A stretch of 51,256 nt of DNA. It comes from Azospirillum brasilense. Lineage in GTDB: Bacteria > Pseudomonadota > Alphaproteobacteria > Azospirillales > Azospirillaceae. The DNA is taken from the NCBI RefSeq assembly GCF_003349955.1, contig NZ_QLKQ01000052.1, forward strand, positions 1-51,256, given 5' to 3'. The notes below the pieces were generated by a model. That model was not told the DNA's origin. It searched no databases and saw nothing but the letters and a program-made list of their open reading frames with translations. Numbering within the stretch: position 1 is the stretch's first letter; every line of letters starts with the position of its first letter. This document shows positions 41,183 to 49,367 of this stretch, one piece after another. The translations under genes and the position numbers were made by a program.

Positions 41183-42943
41183 TCACAGGCGGGGCAGACG
41201 CACGGTGAAGACGGCGCCGACCGTCTCCCCGTCCGGGCCGAGACGGTTGTCGGCCCGGATGGCGCCGCCGTGGGCCTCCACGATCTGCTTGGAGATCGAC
41301 AGGCCGAGCCCGGAATGGGTGCCGAACTTCTCGCCGGCCGGCCGCTCGGTGTAGAAGCGCTCGAAGATCGCCTCCTCCTTGCCCTCCGGGATGCCGGGGC
41401 CGTCGTCGCTGACCGTCACCTCGACCGCGCCGTCCGGGGTGCGCCGGGCGGCCAGCCGGACCTGCCCGCCGGGCGGCGAGAAGGACAGGGCGTTGGCGAT
41501 CAGGTTCTGGAAGACCTGGGTCAGCCGCCCCTCCAGCCCCTTGACGGTCAGCGACCCGCCCCGCGGCGGCTCGATGACGACGCTCGGCGGGGCGTCCGTT
41601 CCGCCGCCGTCCTCCTCGTCCTCCTCGACGGTGGTGCGGTGGATGTCGGCGAGCGTGCGGAGCATGGCGCCGATGTCCACCGGCTCCAGCGCGGCGCGCG
41701 ACAGCTCGGCGTCCAGGCGCGAGGCGTTGGAGATGTCGCTGATCAGCCGGTCCAGCCGCTGCACGTCGTCGGCGATGATCGCCATCAGCTTGTCGCGGCG
41801 GGCCGGGTCCTGGATGCGGCTGACCGTCTCCACCGCGCTGCGCAGCGAGGTCAGCGGATTCTTGATCTCGTGGGCGACGTCGGCGGCGAAGCGTTCGATG
41901 GCGTCCATGCGCGCCCACAGCGCCGCCGTCATGTCGCGCAGCACGCCGGACAGCTCCCCGATCTCGTCGCCGCGGCGGGTGAAGTCGGGAATCTCGGTGT
42001 GGCGCCCATGGCCGGTGCGCAGCCGGTCGGCGGCCTGGGCCAGCTTGCGGATGGGCCGGGCGATGGTGCCGGCCAGATAGAGCGACAGCAGGACCGTGAC
42101 CAGAAGCGCCACCGCGAAGACGCGCAGGATGTCGGTGCGCACCGAGCGGATGGCCTCGTCGATCACCGTGCCGCTGCGCGACAGCAGCACCGCCCCCAGC
42201 ACCTCCTTGTAGCGCTGGACCGGGACGGCGACCGTCAGCAGCAGGTTGGAGCGGGCGATGGGCGAGGCCAGCCGCCACACCGTCGCGCTGTTCTCGCCGG
42301 CCAGCGCGCGCTCCACGTTGGGCGGCGGGGCGGCCGATTCGGCGGCGTGGCCCGGCGGCTCGCGGTAGAGCGGCAGGTTCTCCCGGCTCGGCACCACGTC
42401 GATGAAGCGGGCGTAGAACTCGTTGACCGCGCGGGACGCCGGGTCGCCGGCGGGCGGCAGCGGCAGCTCCTGGATCTCGATCTTGCCGGGGGAGCCGGTC
42501 AGCACGCGGCTGTCCGAGAGCAGCCGCCCGTCCGGGCCGTAGAGCCGGGTGTGCGTCTCCGTCGCCAGGGCCAGCCGGCGGATCATCTGGCGCCCCAGCT
42601 CCGGCGATAGCTCGTAGCTTTCCTGGCCCTGCTCCGGCTCCTCGGCGGCCCGCTGCACGGCCCCCTCGCCGAGCGCCGATGCGAAGATGCGGGCCTCCGT
42701 CTCCAGAGCGTCCAGCTCCGCCTGGACCAGCCGGTCCTGGTAGCGGCCGAGATAGAGCAGGGCGCCGACCAGAAGCAGCAGCGCCAGCACGTTGACGGCG
42801 AGAATCCGCAGGGTCAGCGGCGAGGGCACGCCGCGCACCCGGCGCCGGGACGCGGCGCGCGGCGCGGCGCCGGGCTTGACGGGTGGGGAAGGGGCGTGGT
42901 CCGGCGCGCGGACCTCACTCCCGGTATCGGTAACCGACGCCAT
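41183..42943 (-). CDS. chvG: ChvG/ExoS-type sensor histidine kinase
   Basis: A 586-residue inner-membrane kinase. TM1 lies near residue 50 (LAVNVLALLLLVGALLYL) and TM2 near 280 (VFAVALLVTVLLSLYLAG), with a ~210-residue periplasmic sensor between. HAMP follows, then HisKA with H358 (FAADVAHEIKNPLTSLRSA) and a HATPase domain (LIANALSFS, DDGPGIP, SGLGLSISKQIVEAHGG). ChvG senses acid or envelope stress in alphaproteobacteria and signals to ChvI. The start lies 29 bp inside the chvI 3' end, so translation is coupled. The cytosolic N-terminus before TM1 is basic and Pro-rich. Confidence 0.93.
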   Translation of the reverse strand: MASVTDTGSEVRAPDHAPSPPVKPGAAPRAASRRRVRGVPSPLTLRILAVNVLALLLLVGALLYLGRYQDRLVQAELDALETEARIFASALGEGAVQRAAEEPEQGQESYELSPELGRQMIRRLALATETHTRLYGPDGRLLSDSRVLTGSPGKIEIQELPLPPAGDPASRAVNEFYARFIDVVPSRENLPLYREPPGHAAESAAPPPNVERALAGENSATVWRLASPIARSNLLLTVAVPVQRYKEVLGAVLLSRSGTVIDEAIRSVRTDILRVFAVALLVTVLLSLYLAGTIARPIRKLAQAADRLRTGHGRHTEIPDFTRRGDEIGELSGVLRDMTAALWARMDAIERFAADVAHEIKNPLTSLRSAVETVSRIQDPARRDKLMAIIADDVQRLDRLISDISNASRLDAELSRAALEPVDIGAMLRTLADIHRTTVEEDEEDGGGTDAPPSVVIEPPRGGSLTVKGLEGRLTQVFQNLIANALSFSPPGGQVRLAARRTPDGAVEVTVSDDGPGIPEGKEEAIFERFYTERPAGEKFGTHSGLGLSISKQIVEAHGGAIRADNRLGPDGETVGAVFTVRLPRL

Positions 42944-43610
42944 AGAGCGTTTCGATCTGCGCAAAGTCGGAATCAATGGCCTTGAACTTCTTGCGGAGCC
43001 GTTTGATGTGGCTGTCGATGGTGCGGTCGTCGACATAGACGTTCTCGCCATAGGCGGCGTCCATGAGCTGGTCGCGGCTCTTCACGTGGCCGGGTCGCTG
43101 GGCCAGCGCCTTGACCAGCAGGAACTCCGTCACCGTCAGGTCGATCGGCTGGCCCTTCCAGGTGCAGGAATGGCGGGCGCCGTCCATGACCAGCGGGCCG
43201 CGGGTGAGCAGCGCGCCGGGTTCCGGCGCGGTCTTGTCGCGGGTCGCCGCCTCGCGCCGCAGCAGGGTGCGGATGCGCTCGACCAGCAGGCGCTGCGAGA
43301 AGGGCTTCTTGATGTAGTCGTCGGCGCCCATGCGCAGACCCATCAGCTCGTCCACCTCGTCGTCCTTGCTGGTCAGGAAGATGACCGGCAGGTGGCTGGT
43401 CTGGCGCAGGCGCTGCAACAGCTCCATCCCGTCCATGCGCGGCATCTTGATGTCCAGCACGGCGAGATCGGGTGGGCGCTGGGTCAGGCCGCGCAGCGCT
43501 TCGGCGCCGTCGGTGTAGGTGCGCACCTCGAACCCCTCCGCTTCCAGCGCCATGGCAACGGAGGTCAGGATGTTCCGGTCGTCGTCCACCAACGCTACGG
43601 TGTGAGACAT
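42915..43610 (-). CDS. chvI: ChvI-type response regulator
   Basis: A 231-residue OmpR-family regulator. Its receiver has D53 (AVLDIKMPRMDGMELL) and acidic pocket VDDDRN. The C-terminal winged helix reads GQPIDLTVTEFLLVKALAQRPGHVKSRDQLMDAAYGENVYVDDRTIDSHIKRLRKKF. That recognition sequence and the position before chvG and opposite PEPCK identify ChvI. In related bacteria ChvI controls exopolysaccharide, motility and acid-response genes. ATG 43610 fits the family start; the frame continues upstream without features. Confidence 0.95.
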   Translation of the reverse strand: MSHTVALVDDDRNILTSVAMALEAEGFEVRTYTDGAEALRGLTQRPPDLAVLDIKMPRMDGMELLQRLRQTSHLPVIFLTSKDDEVDELMGLRMGADDYIKKPFSQRLLVERIRTLLRREAATRDKTAPEPGALLTRGPLVMDGARHSCTWKGQPIDLTVTEFLLVKALAQRPGHVKSRDQLMDAAYGENVYVDDRTIDSHIKRLRKKFKAIDSDFAQIETLYGVGYRYRE

Positions 43611-43905
43611 GTCGTTCGCGTTCCCAATCGCACGCCCCGCTTTCGGCAACCGAGGGTATCGGCGGCCGGCGTCCGCGGCCAATTCCAGCGGATGACCGGC
43701 CCGTCACGGTCGCTTACTACGGAAGAATGGTTTCGTCTTATTTCGAAATGCGGGCTTTTCTTATGCTCCACGATGCCCATGAGGCGGCGCAAAGGCATGA
43801 AAAGCCAACTTTTCGCTTTTCCCAAGCTATTTGTCTGGGCCAATATGGCACCAATGCGGCGCCGGGGAAACGGTGCTGCGCGGGAGAACGCATTCGTTTC
43901 AGGGC
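43611..43905. promoter_or_regulatory. 295-bp divergent promoter region of chvI and the HugZ-like gene
   Basis: This gap is clearly AT-richer than its surroundings. It contains an inverted repeat GGCTTTTC (43753-43760) / GAAAAGCC (43799-43806) whose arms are extended by ATGC/GCAT. No open frame with family features is present. It probably holds both promoters; ChvI autoregulation is possible. Confidence 0.5.
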
Positions 43906-44811
43906 ATGAGTTCCGACGAGTCCCCCATCCGTCCGACCCCAGCGGGGCCGGGCGCCGCGGCGTCATCGGACGTTGGCGGCCGAACGGGAGGCGCCGCAAG
44001 GCGCCTGATGCGTGGTGCCGGGCTCGCGGCGCTGTCCACCGTCCTGCGCGGGGACGACGGTCAGGCCGGCGACCAGCAGACTGGCCGGGGTGGGTGGCCC
44101 TATCCCTCGCTGGTCCAGGTGGCCTTCGACCTCGACGGCACGCCTCTTCTCCTGCTCTCCACCCTTGCCGACCACACGAAGAACATCGCGCGGGACCCGC
44201 GCGTCGGCCTGCTGTTCGACGGAACGGCGGGGCTGGCGGAACCGCTGTCCGGGCCGCGGCTGTCCGTTCTCGGGCGGGCCGAGCGCTCGGAGGAGCCGCG
44301 CCACCGCGCCCGCTTCCTGGCGCGCCATCCCGGCGCCGCGCTCTACGCCGGTTTCGCCGATTTCAGCGTCTACGCCGTGTCGGTGGAGCGCGCCCATCTG
44401 GTGGCCGGCTTCGGCCGGGTGCGCTGGCTCGACCGCGCCGACCTGCTGCTGCCCGGCGTCCCCGCGGCGCTGGCAGAGGCCGAGGGCGCCATCCTGGCCC
44501 ACATGAACGCCGACCACGCCGACGCCTTGCGCCTCTACGCCAGGGTTCTCGCCGGACGAACCGCCGATGGCGCCGAACCGTGGACGATGACCGGGATCGA
44601 CCCCGACGGTTGCGACCTGCGCCGCAGCGGCGAAATGGCGCGGGTTGATTTCGATCACAGCGTGGAAAACCCCGAAGACGCTAGGGTCACTCTCGCCGGG
44701 CTCGCCCGGCAGGCCCGCCAGAGCGCGTCCGGCAGTGCGCCCGGCGCGGCGGATGACCCAGCGGATGACCCGGTGGATTCGCCGGTGGAATCGAAGGATC
44801 GTGACGGCTGA
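43906..44811 (+). CDS. HugZ-like heme/pyridoxamine-oxidase-fold protein
   Basis: A 301-residue protein. Residues ~30-190 form the split-barrel fold of pyridoxamine 5'-phosphate oxidases (GLAALSTVL...GWPYPSLVQVAFDLDGTPLLLLSTLADHTKNIARDPRVGLLFD). Residues ~200-280 form the DUF2470 domain with the signature AHMNADHADALRLYA. This two-domain build is that of HugZ-type heme oxygenases and related proteins. The DUF2470 histidines are candidates for heme contact. The C-terminus is Asp/Pro/Ser-rich. The role in heme iron release is inferred; flavin binding is an alternative. ATG 43906 was chosen over 43831 on family grounds. Confidence 0.85.
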   Translation: MSSDESPIRPTPAGPGAAASSDVGGRTGGAARRLMRGAGLAALSTVLRGDDGQAGDQQTGRGGWPYPSLVQVAFDLDGTPLLLLSTLADHTKNIARDPRVGLLFDGTAGLAEPLSGPRLSVLGRAERSEEPRHRARFLARHPGAALYAGFADFSVYAVSVERAHLVAGFGRVRWLDRADLLLPGVPAALAEAEGAILAHMNADHADALRLYARVLAGRTADGAEPWTMTGIDPDGCDLRRSGEMARVDFDHSVENPEDARVTLAGLARQARQSASGSAPGAADDPADDPVDSPVESKDRDG

Positions 44812-45146
44812 CCACGACGCCGCGGCAAGTGGCGCGCGAAAAAGAGCAACCAGGAGAAAACGTCAGTGGACCATAACGGACCGACCCGTTGCCGTTTTGG
44901 GTTTGTGGCCCTGGGGCCACCCCTCTGTTGCCAATCAGGACATCGGGCGCGCCCGGGGGGCGCGTCGGGATGACCGCCGTCCGGCCTGCGGGCCGGGCTG
45001 CGGTGGTTTGAGCCGGCGGAACGACACCGCCACCGAACGAGGACGGCTTCGATAAGGGCCGAAAAGGCCAGCCGTCCGGACCTCCGGGCGCCAGTCCCCG
45101 ACTTCCAAGGGGGCGGCGAACCCGGAGACGAGTTGAGAGGCAAAGG
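44812..45146 (+). promoter_or_regulatory. 335-bp pckG leader/promoter region
   Basis: No gene is supported here. The region is GC-rich with several potential hairpins (for example CCGGCCTGCGGGCCGG and GGCGG...CCGCC) and a Shine-Dalgarno AGAGGCAAAGG just before ATG 45147. The length and structure suggest a long 5' leader, but no known riboswitch is recognised. Confidence 0.4.
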
Positions 45147-46970
45147 ATGACCGGAACAACGCGCACGCGGAACAAGAAGCTCCTGGCCTGGGTCGAGGAG
45201 ATCGCGAACAAGTGCAAGCCCGAGCGGGTGCACTGGTGTGACGGATCGCAGGAGGAATACGACCGCCTGTGCGCCGAGATGGTGGAGTCGGGCACCTTCA
45301 TCAAGCTGAACGAGGCCAAGCGCCCGAACTCCTACCTCTGCCGTTCCGATCCGGGCGACGTCGCCCGCGTCGAGGACCGGACCTTCATCTGCTCCGAGCG
45401 CAAGGAGGATGCCGGCCCGACCAACAACTGGGTCGCCCCGGCGGAGATGAAGGCGAAGCTGGACGGCCTGTTCGAGGGCTGCATGCGGGGCCGCACCATG
45501 TATGTGGTGCCCTTCAGCATGGGGCCGCTGGGCTCCGACATCGCCCACATCGGCGTGCAGATCTCCGACAGCCCGTACGTCGCGGTGAACATGCGCATGA
45601 TGACCCGCATGGGCCAGAAGGTGCTGGACATCCTGGGCGACGGCGACTTCGTGCCCTGCCTGCACTCCATCGGCGCGCCGCTGGAACCCGGCCAGCCGGA
45701 CGTGGCGTGGCCGTGCAACGCCGATCACAAGTACATCGTCCATTTCCCGGCCGATCACTCGATCGTCTCCTTCGGCTCGGGCTACGGCGGCAACGCCCTG
45801 CTCGGCAAGAAGTGCTTCGCGCTGCGCATCGCCTCCTCGATGGGCCGCGAGCAGGGCTGGCTGGCCGAGCACATGCTGATCCTCGGCGTGGAAAGCCCGG
45901 AGGGCGAGAAGACCTACGTCGCCGCCGCCTTCCCGTCGGCCTGCGGCAAGACCAACTTCGCCATGCTGGTTCCCCCGGCCCAGTTCGAAGGTTGGAAGGT
46001 CCGCACCATCGGTGACGACATCGCCTGGGTGAAGCCGCAGCCGGACGGCACGCTGCGCGCCATCAACCCGGAGGCCGGTTTCTTCGGCGTGGCGCCGGGC
46101 ACCAGCATCAAGTCGAACCCGAACGCCCTGAAGACGCTGAACGCCAACGTCATCTTCACCAACGTCGCGCTGACCGACGACGGCGACGTGTGGTGGGAGG
46201 GGCTGACCGACGAGACGCCGGCCCACCTCATCGACTGGCAGGGCAACGACTGGACCCCGGCGTCGGGCCGTCCCGCCGCGCACCCGAACTCGCGCTTCAC
46301 CGCCCCGGCGGCGCAGTGCCCGTCGATCGATCCGGCCTGGGAGGACCCGGCGGGCGTTCCGATCTCCGCCTTCATCTTCGGCGGCCGCCTGTCCAAGACC
46401 TTCCCGCTGGTGTTCGAGGCCTACAACTGGCGCGAGGGCGTCTACTGGGCGGCGACCATGGGCTCGGAGGCGACCGCCGCCGCCGTGGGCCAGGCCGCCA
46501 TCCGCCGCGACCCCTTCGCCATGCTGCCCTTCTGCGGCTACAACATGGCCGACTACTGGAACCATTGGCTGGCGATGGAAGGCAAGGTGGAGAACCTGCC
46601 GCGCATCTACCGCGTCAACTGGTTCCGCAAGGACGAGAACGGCAAGTTCGTCTGGCCGGGCTTCGGCGACAACATGCGCGTCCTGCGCTGGATCGTCGAC
46701 CGCGTGCGCGGCCGGGCGGTGGACGCGGCGGAGAGCCCGTTCGGCTACATGCCGCGCTACCAGGACCTGAACTGGGCCGGCCTGGACTTCGCCGAAGACA
46801 AGTTCCGCAAGATCATGGACATCGACCGGAAGGAAGCCGAGGCCGAGGCCAAGGACCAGGAGGAGCTGTTCAACCGCTTCGGCAGCCACCTGCCGGATGA
46901 GATCGAGCAGCAGCGCGTGGCGCTCCTCAAGCGTCTGGAGGAGGCTCCGGACACCTGGCGGATCGGCTGA
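45147..46970 (+). CDS. pckG: Phosphoenolpyruvate carboxykinase (GTP type)
   Basis: A 607-residue gluconeogenic enzyme converting oxaloacetate and GTP to PEP, CO2 and GDP. It matches the GTP class: RVHWCDGSQEEYDRL near the start, FPSACGKTN (P-loop with hyper-reactive C266), KTLNANVIFTNVALTDDGDVWWEG, FIFGGRLSKTFPLVFEAYNWREGVYWAATMGSE and NWFRKDENGKFVWPGFGDNMRVL. The ATP-type PckA usual next to chvI in rhizobia is a different family. It consumes oxaloacetate to feed the PEP pool that drives the enzyme I encoded nearby. A strong terminator follows. Confidence 0.97.
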   Translation: MTGTTRTRNKKLLAWVEEIANKCKPERVHWCDGSQEEYDRLCAEMVESGTFIKLNEAKRPNSYLCRSDPGDVARVEDRTFICSERKEDAGPTNNWVAPAEMKAKLDGLFEGCMRGRTMYVVPFSMGPLGSDIAHIGVQISDSPYVAVNMRMMTRMGQKVLDILGDGDFVPCLHSIGAPLEPGQPDVAWPCNADHKYIVHFPADHSIVSFGSGYGGNALLGKKCFALRIASSMGREQGWLAEHMLILGVESPEGEKTYVAAAFPSACGKTNFAMLVPPAQFEGWKVRTIGDDIAWVKPQPDGTLRAINPEAGFFGVAPGTSIKSNPNALKTLNANVIFTNVALTDDGDVWWEGLTDETPAHLIDWQGNDWTPASGRPAAHPNSRFTAPAAQCPSIDPAWEDPAGVPISAFIFGGRLSKTFPLVFEAYNWREGVYWAATMGSEATAAAVGQAAIRRDPFAMLPFCGYNMADYWNHWLAMEGKVENLPRIYRVNWFRKDENGKFVWPGFGDNMRVLRWIVDRVRGRAVDAAESPFGYMPRYQDLNWAGLDFAEDKFRKIMDIDRKEAEAEAKDQEELFNRFGSHLPDEIEQQRVALLKRLEEAPDTWRIG

Positions 46971-47004
46971 TCGGGCCGGCGCCGGTTCGTCCGAGCGTGT
47001 GAAG

Positions 47005-47033
47005 AGGGACCGCCCACGGGCGGTCCCTTTTCG
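47005..47033 (+). terminator. Rho-independent terminator of pckG
   Basis: An 11-bp perfect stem (AGGGACCGCCC / GGGCGGTCCCT) with a 2-nt loop is followed by TTTTCG. It lies 34 bp past the pckG stop. Confidence 0.92.
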
Positions 47034-47249
47034 TTTCCGTGAGTGGCTGTGGCGGGGTGCTTTTCGGGTACTCCTTTCGTGACACGATCCTTTGTCACGG
47101 CTAGGATCGCGTCCGACGCCGGGTGATTTACAAAAACTCAAGGGATTGCTGCGTCACTGGGCCGGCAGAACGCAAGCACCCCCGCCTGACCGGCTTTCCG
47201 CGGAGCGGACCGGCCAAGGCACGGAAAATGACGCTGGAGGACGGAAGAC

Positions 47250-48110
47250 ATGTTCGTGATGATCGGCTTCGGCGTCGTGGTGTTCAGCGTCTTCGGGGGC
47301 TACGTCCTGGGTGGCGGCCACCTGGGCGTGCTGTGGATGCCCTTCGAGTTCATGATCATCCTGGGCTCGGCCGCCGGCGCGTTCCTGATCGGCAACCCAA
47401 AAGCGGTGGTCACACACACAGGCAAGGAACTCGGCCACCTCTTCAAAGGGCCAAAATACAAGAAAGACGATTTCCTCGAACTTCTCACCATGATGTATCA
47501 GGTCTTCAAGATCGCGAAGACCAAGGGGCTGCTCGCCCTCGAACAGCACATCGAGAAACCCGAGGACTCACCACTCTTCCAGCAGTTTCCAAAATTCTAC
47601 GGCGACCATCACGCCATATCCTTCCTCTGTACCTATCTGCGCCTGATGTCACTCGGGGCCGACAACCCGCACGAGCTGGTCGACCTGATGGACGAGGACA
47701 TCGAGACCATGCATCACGAGCACCAGCGGATCGCCGACGCCATCCAGGCGGTGGCCGACGCCGTGCCGGCGCTGGGCATCGTGGCGGCGGTGCTGGGCGT
47801 GATTCACACCATGGGATCGATCACGGAACCGCCGGAGGTTCTGGGCAAGCTGATCGGCGGCGCGCTGGTCGGCACCTTCACCGGCATTCTCGTCGCCTAC
47901 GGCTTCCTGGCGCCGATCGCCAGCGGCCTGAAAAACATCTACCACGCCGAAGGGAAATACTATCAGGCGATGAAGATCGGCCTGATCGCCCATTTGTCCG
48001 GCTACGCCCCGGCCATCTCGGTGGAATATTCGCGAAACGTGCTGGAGCCGGAATACCGGCCGAGCTTCGCGCAGTTGGAAGAGGCCACCTCGGCCCTGCC
48101 GCCCGCCTGA
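47250..48110 (+). CDS. motA: Flagellar motor stator protein MotA
   Basis: A 286-residue inner-membrane stator subunit that with MotB conducts ions to drive flagellar rotation. Four membrane helices are visible: ~1-22, ~28-50, ~170-195 (AVPALGIVAAVLGVIHTMGSI) and ~205-230 (GGALVGTFTGILVAYGFLAPIASGL). The cytoplasmic loop with charged residues (for example KTKGLLALEQHIEKPEDS) contacts FliG. motB is not in the window. Codons 50-138 use many AAA, CCA, ACA, TCA and ATA codons unlike the rest of the gene. RBS GGAAG. Confidence 0.95.
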   Translation: MFVMIGFGVVVFSVFGGYVLGGGHLGVLWMPFEFMIILGSAAGAFLIGNPKAVVTHTGKELGHLFKGPKYKKDDFLELLTMMYQVFKIAKTKGLLALEQHIEKPEDSPLFQQFPKFYGDHHAISFLCTYLRLMSLGADNPHELVDLMDEDIETMHHEHQRIADAIQAVADAVPALGIVAAVLGVIHTMGSITEPPEVLGKLIGGALVGTFTGILVAYGFLAPIASGLKNIYHAEGKYYQAMKIGLIAHLSGYAPAISVEYSRNVLEPEYRPSFAQLEEATSALPPA

Positions 48111-48124
48111 CGTCGGACCTGCCC

Positions 48125-49117
48125 ATGCCGTCTCCAAGCAGCTCCGAAGGCGCCGTCACCATCCTGTGGAACGAGGGGACGGTGGGCGAATGGGCGGCGC
48201 TCTTCGCCCGCGTTCCCCGCTCCACCCTGCCGCAGTGCTTCGCCTACGCCGGCGCCATGGGACGCACCCACGGCTTCGTGCCGCGGCTCGGCCTGATCCG
48301 GCGGGACGGTGCGCCCATCGGGATCGTGCAACTTCTGGAGCGGCGCGCGCTGCGCCTGTTCCATCAGCGCCAGATCCACCGCGGCCCGCTGTGGCTCGAC
48401 GGGGTCGAGCCGGAGCTGGCGACCCAGGAAGCGGTCTTCCGGCTGCTGCGCCGGGCCTGCCCCGACAACCCGCTGAACCGCGCCAGCCTGCTTCCCGAAC
48501 TGGCCGCCGGCCCGGAGGCCGAGGCCATGCTGAGCCGCTGCGGCTTCCGCCGCTTCGGCCCCGGCTACCGCACGGTCTGGCTCGACCTGTCGCTCGGCGA
48601 GGAGGCGTTGCGCGCGGCGATGGCCCGCGACTGGCGGCAGCGGCTGAAGGGCGCGGAGAAGGCCGGTCTGGTGATCGATCTGGACTGGGAGGCCAAGAAC
48701 CTGCCCTGGCTGATGAAGCAGGAGCATGAGCAGGCCCTGAGCAAGCAGTTCCGCCCGATGACCGGCGCGCTGGCCGTGCGCATCCGCAACGGGTTGCTGA
48801 AAGGCGGCGGGAAGGGCGACGGGGTGCTTATGGCCGCCGCCCTAGAGGATCGTTCGAAGGCCGCCGCTCCGGCGGCGAGCGCGCTCTTCTACATCCATGG
48901 CGGCTCGGCCACCTATCAGATCGGCTGGTCCAGCGAGTCGGGGCGCAAGAGCGGCGCGATTCGGCTGGTTCTGTGGCGGGCGGCCCTGGCGCTGAAGGCG
49001 CGCGGCGTGGGCTGGCTCGACCTCGGCGGCATCAACCCGGACAGCGCGCCGGGCGTCACGGAGTTCAAGCTGGGGACCGGCGGCCAGGCGGTGGAGAGCG
49101 CCGGCCTGTTTCGTTAG
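48125..49117 (+). CDS. FemAB-like GNAT acyltransferase
   Basis: A 330-residue cytosolic protein with tandem GNAT/FemAB folds. Visible are PQCFAYAGAMGRTHGFVPRLGLIRRDGAPIGIVQLLERR, the RTVWLDLSLGEEALRAAMARDWRQRLKGAEKAGL linker typical of FemX/BioF2-like transferases, and SATYQIGWSSESGRKSGAIRLVLWRAALALKARGVGWLDLGGINPD with the acyl-donor binding end. Such proteins add amino acids or acyl groups to peptidoglycan precursors or other amines. The actual acceptor is unknown. It lies 14 bp after motA and may share its transcript. ATG 48125. Confidence 0.82.
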   Translation: MPSPSSSEGAVTILWNEGTVGEWAALFARVPRSTLPQCFAYAGAMGRTHGFVPRLGLIRRDGAPIGIVQLLERRALRLFHQRQIHRGPLWLDGVEPELATQEAVFRLLRRACPDNPLNRASLLPELAAGPEAEAMLSRCGFRRFGPGYRTVWLDLSLGEEALRAAMARDWRQRLKGAEKAGLVIDLDWEAKNLPWLMKQEHEQALSKQFRPMTGALAVRIRNGLLKGGGKGDGVLMAAALEDRSKAAAPAASALFYIHGGSATYQIGWSSESGRKSGAIRLVLWRAALALKARGVGWLDLGGINPDSAPGVTEFKLGTGGQAVESAGLFR

Positions 49118-49181
49118 TGAGCGGACCGTTGAAAGACGGCGCCGACTGTCTCATCCTGGTTGCGAGCAGAAGGAGCACGCC

Positions 49182-49355
49182 ATGGCCGACGACGACATGA
49201 AACCGGAAGAGGCGCAACTGGCCATCGCCAAGGCGACCCAGATGAAGCCGCAGGTTCAGGCGATGCGCGACCGTCTGCGCAAGATGGCGGACGATGAGGA
49301 GAAGGGCGCCCAGATCCTCGCCAGCGCCATCCGCCGCTTTCTTCATCAGGAGTAG
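49182..49355 (+). CDS. Small conserved-looking protein, 57 residues
   Basis: A short open frame with a strong ribosome site (AGAAGGAGC) before ATG 49182. The product is a charged helical peptide (MADDDMKPEEAQLAIAK..., then MRDRLRKMADDEEKGAQILASAIRRFLHQE). It has no signal or membrane segment. Codon usage matches real genes around it. It is 64 bp after the GNAT gene and 12 bp from the convergent M23 stop. The function is unknown. Confidence 0.68.
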   Translation: MADDDMKPEEAQLAIAKATQMKPQVQAMRDRLRKMADDEEKGAQILASAIRRFLHQE

Positions 49356-49367
49356 GAGGGCGCCGCC

